A stretch of DNA of 53,485 bases from Agathobacter sp. GTDB lineage: Bacteria; Bacillota; Clostridia; Lachnospirales; Lachnospiraceae. Below the pieces are notes generated by a model, which was not told where the DNA came from, searched no databases, and was given only the letters and a program-made list of their open reading frames with translations. The position numbers and the translations under genes were made by a program. The stretch covers positions 1 through 53,485 of the forward strand of contig JAFUPI010000061.1 in assembly GCA_017481285.1 (NCBI GenBank). The letters are read 5' to 3'. Positions 33,052 through 44,300 of this stretch are shown in pieces; positions within the stretch are counted from its first letter, which is position 1, and the number at the start of each line of letters is the position of its first letter.

Positions 33052-33705
33052 CTATAAAATCTTCACACCGTTTGCTTTCAACTTAAACTGTGCACCCAGC
33101 ATATCTGCTGCACTGCGACACATCATCATACGTCCCAGGAAAATCTCAAAGTATTCATACATGGTACAGATACTTTCATCAATCTGCAGGTTGAGAGAAA
33201 TCGTTTTCTCCTCTACATTTACCTTTAAATTCGAGCCTGTAACGGCGTAATTTACACGGTCATGAATATCAAAAGCCGCTATTTCATCACGCACACGATT
33301 GCGACGCACATCGGTTTTGTCGGCAATGATAAGTGCCGCAGAAATGGCATCCATGGCACGTCCTGTGGATTCATCGTGATTGCTAATGGCAGATACAATA
33401 GTCACTCGATCTTCTATAGAAAGGTCATAAGCTTTCAAAATATCATTCGCTAACAATCCACCATATTCTGCATGATTTTTGCGGTTTATAGCATTTCCAA
33501 TATCATGCATAAATCCAGCGATTTTCGCCAATTCCTGTTCATGGGCACTATAGCCAAACTTATCCAAAATCATAGCAGCACGCTCTGCCACAAGAGCTGT
33601 ATGGGCTTCCGAATGGTCTGTAAAACCTAATACATGCAAATTCGCATTTCCCTTTTGAATAAGAGCCCGCACTTCTTCATTTTTTTTGATATCTTCATAT
33701 GTCAT
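33052..33705 (-). CDS. HD-domain phosphohydrolase
   Basis: About 217 residues from ATG 33705 (MTYEDIKKNEEVRALIQKGN), after AGAGGA. The metal ligands are in LGFTDHSEAHTALVAERAAM, AGFMHDIGNAINRKNHAEYG and SAISNHDESTGRAMDAISAA, with ADKTDVRRNRV further on. It starts two bases after the DUF4422 gene stops. It is a nucleotide or nucleic-acid-derived phosphohydrolase by family; the substrate is unknown. Confidence 0.8.
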   Translation of the reverse strand: MTYEDIKKNEEVRALIQKGNANLHVLGFTDHSEAHTALVAERAAMILDKFGYSAHEQELAKIAGFMHDIGNAINRKNHAEYGGLLANDILKAYDLSIEDRVTIVSAISNHDESTGRAMDAISAALIIADKTDVRRNRVRDEIAAFDIHDRVNYAVTGSNLKVNVEEKTISLNLQIDESICTMYEYFEIFLGRMMMCRSAADMLGAQFKLKANGVKIL

Positions 33706-33707
33706 AT

Positions 33708-34817
33708 TTATTTCCTCTTTTCCCAAAATTCAGGTGCACACTCTCTGGCTCTTGCAATGGATGCATATACCGCTTCTGCAGTCTCTTGTGCCACTTCTGA
33801 AATCTCATTCTCTTTCAAAAAATCTGCATCTGCAAGGTTTGTCCCACCATGATGCTTACGATAGGTCAGATTGTTAAGCTCTGTAAACAATGCTATAAGT
33901 CTGCGGAAATCATTTTCCTGATCCAGCACACTATGTCCATACAACGCCTGCTCTTTTCCCGCTGTCGCAATAATCTGCATGCATAGGCGTAACTCTCCCG
34001 TCACATCGGAAGCTTCCATCATTACATCCGGACGCGCTGTTTTCACCTGCATAAAATACTGCATTGCACCTTCAATATCTTTCTTTTTGAAATACTCTGC
34101 CAAGGTCTCTTTTAACTCTCGGGTCTCTGCTTTTTCACCCAGCATACCAACCTTACACTCATAAACCTTTAATCGATTTACTCGCACCCATACGAGCAGC
34201 AAAAACTCAGAAATAAATCCCAGTACACGCTTATGATATGCATCCTCGTCTGTGTCCAAATCGATGCGATTGGATACTTCCGCAAAAATAGTAAACAACC
34301 ACTCACAATACTGGTCAAATAATCCCTTGCTGGTGACAAACATATTTCCAAAGTATGTCTCATTCTCATGTACCAGGGTAATAAACGTATCATAATACTC
34401 CGGATACAAATCTCGAATTACCTCTCCCGTGCAATCCAGTGCCTTTATATTATGATTTGCAGAAAAACCATAGTGATACGAATTATTCAGAATCACTCGC
34501 TTCGTCGTAATCAAGTCATAGTCTTTCAGCAAATACTCATATTCCTTTTTCGTCAAAACCTTTTCCTGTTCATTAATCAAATACCTGCGATAATGACAGG
34601 TTCCAATATAATCTACATCATTACAGTTTTTCCATAACCAGTAATGGCCGGTCAATTCACTGTAATAACAGTTCAAGTGGGAAATATTATCCCCCACATC
34701 ATCTCCCGGATAACCCAAATCCGCAGCACAGATATGTCCCACATGCAAAGGCTGATACAATGAGTCCTGCGGCACCTCAAACTGCTTATGGGTCATGGCA
34801 TAAATTTGTAATCTCAT
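33708..34817 (-). CDS. DUF4422 glycosyltransferase-like protein
   Basis: About 369 residues from ATG 34817 (MRLQIYAMTHKQFEVPQDSL). The DUF4422 pattern is clear: GHICAADLGYPGDDVGDNIS, LNCYYSELTGHYWLWKNC, YIGTCHYRRYL, YDLITTKRVILNNSYHYGFS and GNMFVTSKGLFDQYCEWLFT. Members of this family usually sit in capsule or glycan clusters and are likely glycosyltransferases. The C-terminal 130 residues are helical and not part of the DUF. Here it is paired with an HD protein rather than glycan genes. Confidence 0.75.
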   Translation of the reverse strand: MRLQIYAMTHKQFEVPQDSLYQPLHVGHICAADLGYPGDDVGDNISHLNCYYSELTGHYWLWKNCNDVDYIGTCHYRRYLINEQEKVLTKKEYEYLLKDYDLITTKRVILNNSYHYGFSANHNIKALDCTGEVIRDLYPEYYDTFITLVHENETYFGNMFVTSKGLFDQYCEWLFTIFAEVSNRIDLDTDEDAYHKRVLGFISEFLLLVWVRVNRLKVYECKVGMLGEKAETRELKETLAEYFKKKDIEGAMQYFMQVKTARPDVMMEASDVTGELRLCMQIIATAGKEQALYGHSVLDQENDFRRLIALFTELNNLTYRKHHGGTNLADADFLKENEISEVAQETAEAVYASIARARECAPEFWEKRK

Positions 34818-34840
34818 ATACAATACCCTTTGTTTAAATT

Positions 34841-34863
34841 CGGGCGGAGAACCTCTCCGCCCG
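34841..34863 (-). terminator. Terminator after the alpha-glucosidase gene
   Basis: CGGGCGGAGA pairs with TCTCCGCCCG, followed leftward by a short A/T-rich tract. Confidence 0.65.
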
Positions 34864-34871
34864 ATAAAAGT

Positions 34872-36722
34872 TTATTTCTTACGCCAAATACGTACTTCAT
34901 ATGGTGATAACTCATGGCAGATACTATTCTTAGAAAGATAAACTGCCTTATATCCTTCTGGAATATATGCCTTCTGCTGTTTCTTTCCTAAGTTGCAGTC
35001 TACAATATATGTTGTCCCATTAAGTGTACGGCTATAAACAAATCTGTCTTTTTTGTCATTCAGCACTTCAAAATCACCATATATCAAAGCTTTGTCACTC
35101 TTACGAAGTGCAATAAGCTCCTTATAGGTCTTTGTGATTTTTTCATTGATACTCTGACGTAAACCATCACGGAAATCTTCTGGATATTCATTCCATGGAA
35201 GTAAGATACGGGTATGCTCTCTCGTACCTGCATTAATCGTCTTAAGGATTTCCTCTTCTGATTTGCCTTTTTCGCGAAGCTCAGCCACAAGACCTTTTGC
35301 TTCCACATCCGTAGGTTCATCCGGACTGATAAACTCATAATTTACAAGTCCCATTTCATCTCCCTGGAAAATGAACGGTGTTCCTTTTAATGTCATCTGC
35401 ATTACCGCAAGGAGTTTTTCAATCGCTTCAGTATATTTAGGGTCCAGACTGATTTTGCTAACCATACGTGGATTGTCGTGATTGTTGTAGAACAAGGACA
35501 TCCAGCAGTTGTTACCATAGTTGAGCATCCAGTCTGTAATATATTTCTTGTAATAATTCAAATCATATTCATAATCATCCCAGCGTACATGACCTGGTGT
35601 TTCCAGATTATCAAAAGAGAATACCATATCCAGCTCTTTACGCTCTTCACCAGTGAGCATCTGTGCCATCTTCATACCAACACCTGGTGTTTCTCCTACG
35701 GAAAATGCCCCATGAAGGTCGAATGCTTTGGTACGCACTTCGTGCAAATATTTGTGGAGATTTGGACCATAGTAATAGGTTTCAATACCTGGATATCCCA
35801 TCAACTCACCGATGGTTTCATCGCCATTTGGAAGTCCTTCTGATTTGGAAATATAGTTGATAACGTCCATTCGGAAGCCATCTACACCTTTTTCCAACCA
35901 CCAGTTAATCATCTCGATTAAGTTTTCACGAACCTTTGGATTATCCCAGTTCAAATCCATCTGCTTCTTTGAGAACAAATGAAGGGCATGTTTATCGATA
36001 TTTTCGTAATAATTCCATGCTGGTCCTGAAAAGAAGCTGGTCCAGTTATTTGGATATGCTTTACCACCATTGCCATCGCGGAAGAAATAGTAATCCCCAT
36101 ATTCTCCGTCTGGGTCTTCCAATGCTTTCTGGAACCATTCATGCTCATCGGATGTATGGTTAATTACAAGGTCCATAATAACCTTCATACCCTTTGCATG
36201 TGTTTTTTCCAAAAGCTCATCGAAGTCTTCCATCGTGCCAAATTCGGTCATAATCTTGCGATAATCACGAATATCATAGCCATTGTCATCGTTTGGAGAA
36301 TCATAGATAGGTGACATCCAAATCGCTGTCACACCTAAATCCTCCAAATAATCCAATTTCTCAATAATACCACGAAGGTCACCGATTCCGTCGCCATTGG
36401 TATCATAGAAGCTTCTAGGATAAATCTGATAGATTACCGCTTCCTTCCACCATTTCTCTGTCACAGGTTCTTTGCTCACAAATGGTACTTCTGTATCTGA
36501 ATTTACCAAATTCAGTATAGAATCAAAGAAACCTTCTCCAAATTGCTTGCCGATTACCTTTTCCAAACCTTCGATTTTGATGTTCGAAACGATTGGATTC
36601 GTAATGGCTGTAGTAGGAATATTCAGCTGTAAAAGCACCTTTTCCAAGGCATCATGCCCTACTGTTGTGCTGTATAATTCACCAATTTTACTCTGTTTTG
36701 TAATCTTGTTTACTGTACTCAT
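34872..36722 (-). CDS. Oligo-1,6-/alpha-glucosidase (GH13) with N-terminal extension
   Basis: About 616 residues from ATG 36722 (MSTVNKITKQSKIGELYSTT), just after GGAGGG. The GH13 catalytic part starts only at about residue 83 (EKWWKEAVIYQIYPRSFYDT). Region I is VIMDLVINHTSDEH, region II GFRMDVINYIS with the nucleophile Asp, the acid Glu is in FSVGETPGVG, and region IV is YNNHDNPRM. The first 80 residues, containing GHDALEKVLLQLNIP and a GEGFFDSILNLVNS helix, are not part of normal GH13_31 enzymes. No signal peptide; it would cleave imported isomalto- or maltooligosaccharides. Confidence 0.88.
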   Translation of the reverse strand: MSTVNKITKQSKIGELYSTTVGHDALEKVLLQLNIPTTAITNPIVSNIKIEGLEKVIGKQFGEGFFDSILNLVNSDTEVPFVSKEPVTEKWWKEAVIYQIYPRSFYDTNGDGIGDLRGIIEKLDYLEDLGVTAIWMSPIYDSPNDDNGYDIRDYRKIMTEFGTMEDFDELLEKTHAKGMKVIMDLVINHTSDEHEWFQKALEDPDGEYGDYYFFRDGNGGKAYPNNWTSFFSGPAWNYYENIDKHALHLFSKKQMDLNWDNPKVRENLIEMINWWLEKGVDGFRMDVINYISKSEGLPNGDETIGELMGYPGIETYYYGPNLHKYLHEVRTKAFDLHGAFSVGETPGVGMKMAQMLTGEERKELDMVFSFDNLETPGHVRWDDYEYDLNYYKKYITDWMLNYGNNCWMSLFYNNHDNPRMVSKISLDPKYTEAIEKLLAVMQMTLKGTPFIFQGDEMGLVNYEFISPDEPTDVEAKGLVAELREKGKSEEEILKTINAGTREHTRILLPWNEYPEDFRDGLRQSINEKITKTYKELIALRKSDKALIYGDFEVLNDKKDRFVYSRTLNGTTYIVDCNLGKKQQKAYIPEGYKAVYLSKNSICHELSPYEVRIWRKK

Positions 36723-36744
36723 TTTTCCCTCCAAAAATGAATGA

Positions 36745-38214
36745 TTATGCCTGTTTTCTAGCCTCTAACTCTTTACAGATACGTTCATATTCTGCTTCAT
36801 CTAATTTGTACTTCTTCTGGTATAAGAAATTAGAAAGCAGCATCATACCGTATGAAACTACTACCATGAGAATGAGCAATCCCCATGTCTGACCCTGATC
36901 CACACCACTGATTACTTTTTCGATATCCGCTAATTTATCTGCTTCTGAAATTGCACCTGCTGCAGCTTTACTCTCTAAATCCGAAATCTGGTTGGTGTAA
37001 TTCGTCACACCGAAAATCATATAGGTTGCTGTTGTCATCATTACAACAAGTGCTGAACTCATCTTTGTAACAAGTGGACGTACCGATGCAATAATCGCTT
37101 CATTACGTTCACCCGTTTTGTATTCATTGTATTCTACTGTATTGATGATAGAAATCATCATAATGAGATAGTAAGAATACAAACCAAAGTTAGAAACCAT
37201 GTAACCAATTGTAAGTAATACAAATCCGATACCTGGAATAATTCTTGATAAAATCATCAAAACGTAGCCGACAGTAGAAATTACAATCATGATATTCATC
37301 AGCGGTTTTCTATTAATTCTTTTTGAAATTGCAGGATAGAAAATCATGAGGAAAGCAGTAGCAGCAACGCCTACCGTAGAGAAAAGGGAATACAATCCAC
37401 CTTCATATCCATACTGCAAATAAATATATGTAGAACCAATTCCACCTAATATGAAATTGTTACCAATCTGCTGAATCAGGAAGATTACTGCAATCCAACG
37501 AAACTGGTCATTATTTTTTACAGCACTAATCATCTTCTTGAAAATACCACCTTCTACCTTTTTAGGCTTTTCCGTTTCTCTGTGTTCTTTTACACCTAAA
37601 ATAGTGAAAAGGAAGAAAGCTGGCATTACAATACAGATACCTAATGCCACGATTCTATATGCTGTATTTGCATTACCTCCAATCGCTGTTGCACCTGTGG
37701 TAAACATAGGAATAACGATAGATGCCAAGGTTCCACCGATACCTGCAAAAAGTGTTGCGCGTGAAGTAAATGCATCTCTGGCACCTGCATCAGAGCTAAG
37801 TGCTGGTACAATACCCCAGTAAGAAATATCATGCATCGTGTATGCAATACTATAACAAAAGTAGAATACACCAAATAAAACGACGAATTCCCATCCTTTT
37901 AAACTAGTTGCAAATACCATATAAACAACGGCACAAGAAAAAATAGTACCTGCAATCATCCAAGGTTTAAATTTTCCCCATTTTGTATGTGTCATTTCGA
38001 TAATGTTACCCATAATAGGGTCATTTGCTGCATCAAACACACGTGCAGCTACCATGATCGCAGTAATTGCTGCAAGCTGTGCAGCATCGAGTCCTTTTGT
38101 AAAAAGAATATAGGTCAACAGGAAGTTTGTAACCAAACTGTACATCATGTCACGTCCTACGGTTCCCAGTGGGAAAAACCACAGATTTCTTTTCAATGTC
38201 TTTTGTTCATCCAT
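36745..38214 (-). CDS. GPH-family sugar:cation symporter
   Basis: A 489-residue MelB-like transporter with 12 helices. Near the N-terminus, FDAANDPIMGNIIEMTHTKW holds the family cation-site Asp residues; NTVEYNEYKTGERNEAIIAS is the second signature. An insert rich in Ala/Glu/Asp (about 425-450) lies between helices 11 and 12. It sits 22 nt before the glucosidase gene, so the two form an operon, and follows the amylopullulanase gene; it is the probable importer of the released oligosaccharides. Confidence 0.85.
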   Translation of the reverse strand: MDEQKTLKRNLWFFPLGTVGRDMMYSLVTNFLLTYILFTKGLDAAQLAAITAIMVAARVFDAANDPIMGNIIEMTHTKWGKFKPWMIAGTIFSCAVVYMVFATSLKGWEFVVLFGVFYFCYSIAYTMHDISYWGIVPALSSDAGARDAFTSRATLFAGIGGTLASIVIPMFTTGATAIGGNANTAYRIVALGICIVMPAFFLFTILGVKEHRETEKPKKVEGGIFKKMISAVKNNDQFRWIAVIFLIQQIGNNFILGGIGSTYIYLQYGYEGGLYSLFSTVGVAATAFLMIFYPAISKRINRKPLMNIMIVISTVGYVLMILSRIIPGIGFVLLTIGYMVSNFGLYSYYLIMMISIINTVEYNEYKTGERNEAIIASVRPLVTKMSSALVVMMTTATYMIFGVTNYTNQISDLESKAAAGAISEADKLADIEKVISGVDQGQTWGLLILMVVVSYGMMLLSNFLYQKKYKLDEAEYERICKELEARKQA

Positions 38215-38276
38215 TGTAAAAACTCCTTTTCCAATATATTTAAAATCTAAATAAAATTATAACATATTTCCAAAAG

Positions 38277-38302
38277 AAAAGCGACTCCTTCGAGTCGCTT
38301 TC
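38277..38302 (-). terminator. Amylopullulanase terminator
   Basis: GCGACTC and GAGTCGC pair around CTTC, with A and T runs on both sides. Confidence 0.75.
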
Positions 38303-38318
38303 CCAAACAAATTATGTT

Positions 38319-41300
38319 TTATTTTACATTTTTTCTTCTAGAAACTGTCATACCAGTCATTGCCATAGCAAATCCTACAAGTAATACGAGGAAATATACG
38401 CCTGGCATGCTGCTATCTCCAGTATCTGGAGTTACTGGTGGTGTAGGAGTGATATCTTCATTCTCTTCTACATCTGTGTAAATCAATGCATAGGTTGAGA
38501 AACGGTCTGTCTTAAATGATAAGGTTCCATCTTCATTTTCCCATACATCCAATACATCTGTCTGACCTTCATGAATACGAACAACACCGAACGTTCTTCC
38601 TTCTTTCTTCCATTCTTCTGGAATTTCAAAGGTCAAAGTAATTTCTTCAGAAAGTTTATTTAATGTACCTAATTCCTCTCCAGATTCTTCTGTCTTCAAT
38701 ACTACCTTAATATCTAAGTACTGAGCGATTACAGATAATCCTTCATCTAAAAGTTCTACTGCTGATTCTACTAATTCTTTCGCAGCCTCATCAACCTCTA
38801 CTTCTTTCAAGTTTTCAATGATGAGTTCTGTAATGATTGCTTCATCATTTTCAATTGCTTCCTGTACTTTTTCTAAGGTTTCTTCGGAAACAACGCCTTC
38901 TTCAAGTTCGTCGTTTGCGATCTTATCTGTCAGCTTACCAGCTTCATCTTTCACCTGTTCCTGGATATCTTCCTCTGGAACGTAAACCACATCTTCTTCC
39001 TCTGGATCAACCGGTGGGTCTACCGGATCTTCTGGGTCTACCGGTGGAACCTCTGGGTCCTCTGGATCTTCTGGATCTACTGGTGGGTCTACTGGATCCT
39101 CTGGTTCCTCTGGATCTTCTGGCTGTAACTGTCCAAGTGTTACATCTGCAAGAGTAGTTTCCTGTTTACCTTCTGCATCTAAGAAGAGCTTACCGCATTC
39201 TTCACATACATAGTATTCTTTATTACCAGTTGCTTCTGTAGTAGGTGCTTTTGCATCTACCTTGGTAAGGTCGTGGCCTAATGCATCGATGGTAACATCT
39301 GTAAGTGTAGTTTCCTGTGTGCCTTCTGCATCTAAGAAAAGCTTATCACAAGCATCACATACATAATGTGCTTCATTTCCTGTTTCAGTACAGGTTGGAG
39401 CGTTTGCTTCTACTTCTGTAAGAACATGTTTTACAGTTACTGTACAGCTTGCTGTTAAACCTTCTTCTGTAGACACTGTAATAACTGCTGTTCCTGCGCC
39501 CACTGCTGTCACTTTACCTGTTGCATCTACTGTTGCTACTTTTGCATCACTTGTAGTCCATGATAACTGTGTATCTGCTGGAACTGCTGTTGCTGTAAGT
39601 GTTGCAGTTTCTTCTTCCTTCAAGGTAAGTGTTTCTTTGTCTAAGCTTACGGAATCTTTTTCGCCTACTGTTACTTCACATGTAGCACTTACACCATGCA
39701 ATGTACTTACTGTGATTGTAGCTTCACCTACACCAACAGCTGTTACCTTTCCATCTGCATCTACTGTTGCTACATTTTCATGTGATGAAGTCCAGATCAA
39801 TGTACTATCTGCTGGATTTACAGTTGCTGTAAGGTTTGCTGTAGCACCTTCTTTAATAGAAAGTGTTTCGTCTACTGTGATGGTTACGTTGTTGTTTAAA
39901 GTATATACAGAATTTGTATCTACTGTTTCACCCTTTACGAGTACCAATACAGAGTGAGCTTCTACGGTTGGCCATGAAGCACTTTCGTTTACATTAATTG
40001 TTCCAAGCACCTCAGCACCTGCATCTTCTGCATTTACACAAATTTTCCATGTACCTGTAGATGCACCGAGATTTTCTATAATGTTTACGCCTCTCTCTTC
40101 ATCGGAAGCATTGTAAATAATAACGATTTCATCGGCTACTTCGCCTTCGACTTTTGTACCATCTAACTTATATGCAAGTAAGTAGTTGTCATAAGAATAT
40201 GTGGTTAATACTTCGCTTACTTGTGCATCTGTTGTCAGACGAAGTGCTTCGTGGTTCTTACGGAACTCGATTAAGCCCTTATAGTACTCTACGGTATCTG
40301 CGTACAATGCATAATTTCCTTCTGTTCCATCCAGATTATACCAACGTAATGTGTTTACATAATCAGATGCATTGTAACTATTGTGGATAACTGTTCCATC
40401 TGTATCCAATTTCGTTCTTAAGAATTCTTCTCCTGCATGAATGAATGGGATACCCTGTGCAAACATATAGTATGCTGCGGATAAATTGTTCAATTTAACC
40501 TGATATTCACCAGGTGCATCATCATAACTATCATATTCTGCATTCGATACTTCATTGATCTTGTCCATCAAAGTATAGTTGTCATGACAAGATGCATAGT
40601 TAATGGTCTGTGTTGGTTCTGGACACCATGAAGAATTTCCTGCAAAAGCATATTTCAGAGTGTCAGCATTGCCGGTAATCCAAATGAAGCCCTGTCCATT
40701 TGTGTTATTTCCTGCTAAATTATCGCGAAGTGTATCGCTAAAGTATGCAAAACCAGGTGTCAGGTTTGCATTTGCCTGTGTAGCCATGTAGTAACCATCT
40801 TTGCTTAATGCTGTGCCTAAAGTCCAGCCTTCGCCGTAGAAAATAATATCTGGGTCAAGTTTATGTACTTCTTCAACAATCTTGTTGATGGTTACAGTAT
40901 CTAATAAACCTACCAAGTCGAAACGGAAGCCGTCGATATGGTATTCTTCGTGCCAGTAAAGAATAGATTCTACTACATATTTGTGAACCATAGAACGTTC
41001 GGTTGCAGTATCATTACCACAGCCTGAACCATTGGAGAAGGTTCCGTCTGCATTGGTTCTAGAGAAGTAGCTTGGTACAATCTGGTTGAAACCAAATGTA
41101 CCTGCATCGTATACGTGGTTGTAAACTACGTCCATGATAACGTTGATATTGTTGTCATGTAATGCTTTTACCATCTGTTTCATTTCGCTTACTCTGCTTG
41201 CACCATCGTATGGGTTAGTAGAGTAAGAACCTTCTGGTACGTTATAGTTTAATGGATCATAACCCCAGTTGAACTGTGGTTCGTCTAATTTGGTTTCATC

Positions 41301-44300
41301 TACAGATGCATAGTCATATACTGGTAATAAGTGTACATGCGTTACACCCAAATCAATGATGTGGTCCAAACCAGTAGACTGACCGCCTGGTGTAGTTGTG
41401 CCAGTTTCAGTAAGTCCAAGGAATTTGCCCTGATACTCTTCTGATACACCAGAACTATCATCGCTTGAAAGGTCTCTTACATGCAATTCATAGATGATTG
41501 CATCTGTGTAAGACATTCCATTATTTGGCATCTTATCCTTGTCTTCTTCCCATCCTTCTGGATCGGTGCTGTCTAAGTCAAGAATCATCGCACGGTTACC
41601 ATTTACACCAGTAGTTCTAGCGTAAGGGTCACATACTTCGTTTGTTTCATTATTTACGGAAACAGAGTAGGTATAGTATTTACCATTCCAGTCTCCTGTT
41701 AATTCGTAAGTCCATACACCTTTTTCGCCATAGGTCATTTCATAAGAGCCAATCTTATCGTCTGTTCCCTTGGTACCGCTTGTGTATACATTCAATACTA
41801 CCTTTTCTGCAGTTGGAGCCCATACTTTAAATGTAGATTTAACATCTGTGTATGTAAGACCTAAATCATCGCCATCATAGGTGTAAGCATCTTCAAACTC
41901 TTTGGTAGAATAGATATTTGGCATAACGAGCTTATAGTCGTTACCTTCAAATGTAAGCTGGTAAGACTTCAATACTTCGCTCATAGATGTCAAATCTTTG
42001 TTAATTGTTAAAGTATAAGTAGATCCGTTTACAACTACGTTTTCGATTGTAATAGGAGTATTGGTTGTAGTACATTCAATCTCAAACGCTGTCAATGGAT
42101 TACCTGAAATTGGACGAGAGGTTGTGATTTGGAATGTATTATTAATTCTGTCATAGCTTGTGCTTACAATCTTGTTTCCAATGATTGCATCACTACCAAG
42201 TGATCTTGTACCACCCCAAACACCTTGCTCTACATAATAATGCACTGTACCAGAAACGATATCAGAAATATCAATTGCCTGGTCTTTTGCATCATGGTCA
42301 TTTTCCTTCCAATCGCCTTTACGCATACGGAAGTTAATAGTTGTATTGCTACGTCCATCTACTGTGATAGAAGTAACCATGTCACCATTTGCATCTTCTT
42401 CAAAGTCGTATCTTGCACCGCCTGCGGTATCAGCCCATAACCAAGCGTTCCAATCTGTATAGTCGTTATTCGTTCTCTTGTAGTGGATTACTACAGTTAC
42501 TTCATTGGTATCTTCGATATCCAAAGAAGCACCTTCTGTCTGTACTAATACAACTGTACCACCCGTTCTTGCACCAGGAATACCAACAACGATAGAACCA
42601 TCGCTACCTACTGTATAAGTATTTCCGCTGTATTCATCTGTGTAAATGCTGCCTACAGCACCATCTACGTAGATTCTTACTGTCTGTGTTTCATCCCATA
42701 CGTTGGTTCCTACATAAATGGTTTCACCTTCATAGCTTCTTGCGAATACTTCGTATCCACTTTCTTTGAGTGTACCATTTCTATCAGACTGACGTTCTGG
42801 AAGGATTACGCTGTAACGTTCACCTTTTGCAAAAACTTCTGAATATTTTGCACGGATGTTGAGCATCTTCTGGTAATGAGCAAGCATTGCATTATCGCCG
42901 CTTTCTACTTCACTCCAGTCGAAGTCATAACGATTATCCTGTGCAGGATAGTTGTTTGCACCAGTCTGGCCAATTTCCTCGCCATAATAAATAACTGGCT
43001 GGCCTTTGGCTGTAATCTGGTATGTAGCAGCTACCTTCATCAACTCATATGCCCAATCACCTTTTGTCTGCATCATGTCATATAAGAAACCATTTTCATC
43101 GTGGCTGCTTAAGAAAGAGCCCATAGTAGCTGTGTTGTTTAACATTAAATTACGATTCTGTAATGCTTCTTCAAGTGCTGCAAAATCCTGTGTTAAAAGG
43201 CTTGTTAAAATATCATTAAAGTGGAAGTCCAAAATGGAATCCATCATGCCTGTGCCAAGCTGATCATAATCATTGTAGCAACCAGCATCATAATATTCGC
43301 CAATTAACTTAAATCTAGAATTAATTTTTACAATTTCATTCTTGAATTCCATCCATGTAGTATCATCTACATGTTTTACGGTATCTACACGATAGTAGTC
43401 GATATCATAATTTGTAATCCATGCTTTCTGCCATGCAATCAAAAGTGCACGTACTTCTGGATCTTCTGTCTCGAAATCTGGTAAACCGGAAAGAGACATC
43501 TTTTCATCATCATCTTCTACTGGTTCATCACGGAACATATCTTCATAAATCTTGTTTCCGCCGCCATCTACGAATCCAGTATCCATCTGGAACTCTTCGC
43601 TATCCTGAGTTTCATAACCACTGTGGTTAAGAACCACGTCAACCATGATCTTCATGCCTCTTGCATGAGCTTCCTCAATCAAGGTCTCTAATTCTGCTTC
43701 TGTACCAAGATGTGGGTTTAATTCAGTGAAGTCTTCTGCCCAATATCCATGGTAAGCATATGAATTGTTGGTTCCATCTACTGCTTCGTCAATATTGTCA
43801 ACGATAGGTGTAATCCAGATTGTGTTTACGCCTAAGTCTTCCAAGTAATCTAATTTCTGTGTTAAACCAGCAAAGTCACCACCGTGAACGCCAAGTGAGT
43901 TGTCCTTGTCGTAAGCTGTAGTAGTTTCTTCATCGTCTGTTACTGTATTGTTTGATTCGTTTCCGTCATAGAAACGGTCTGTTACTGCAAAGTAAATAAC
44001 TGCTTCATCCCAGTCGAAGTCACCTTCTACTTTCACTCTTTCTGCTACAGTTACAGTCACTTCACCAACATATTCCATATCGCAGTCGTCTACCAAAATA
44101 GCCTTAACTACATAATCCCCTGGTTCTACTGTGTCTGCGCATCCGATTGAAATCTGAAGTTTTCTTTCATCTGCTTTTGCATCTAAATACTGTTTGCTTA
44201 CTTCTACTTTGCTTCCCAATCCAAGTTCGGATAAATCCAAATATACCTGTTCTAACTTGAATCCATCCATGCTATCCATTGCTGTTTTTGGACCATATTC

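Noticed and set aside
38837-39157. Plus-strand open frame rich in Leu/Pro opposite the amylase linker
   Set aside because: It is a mirror of the repetitive Pro/Glu/Asp linker on the other strand, with no ribosome site.
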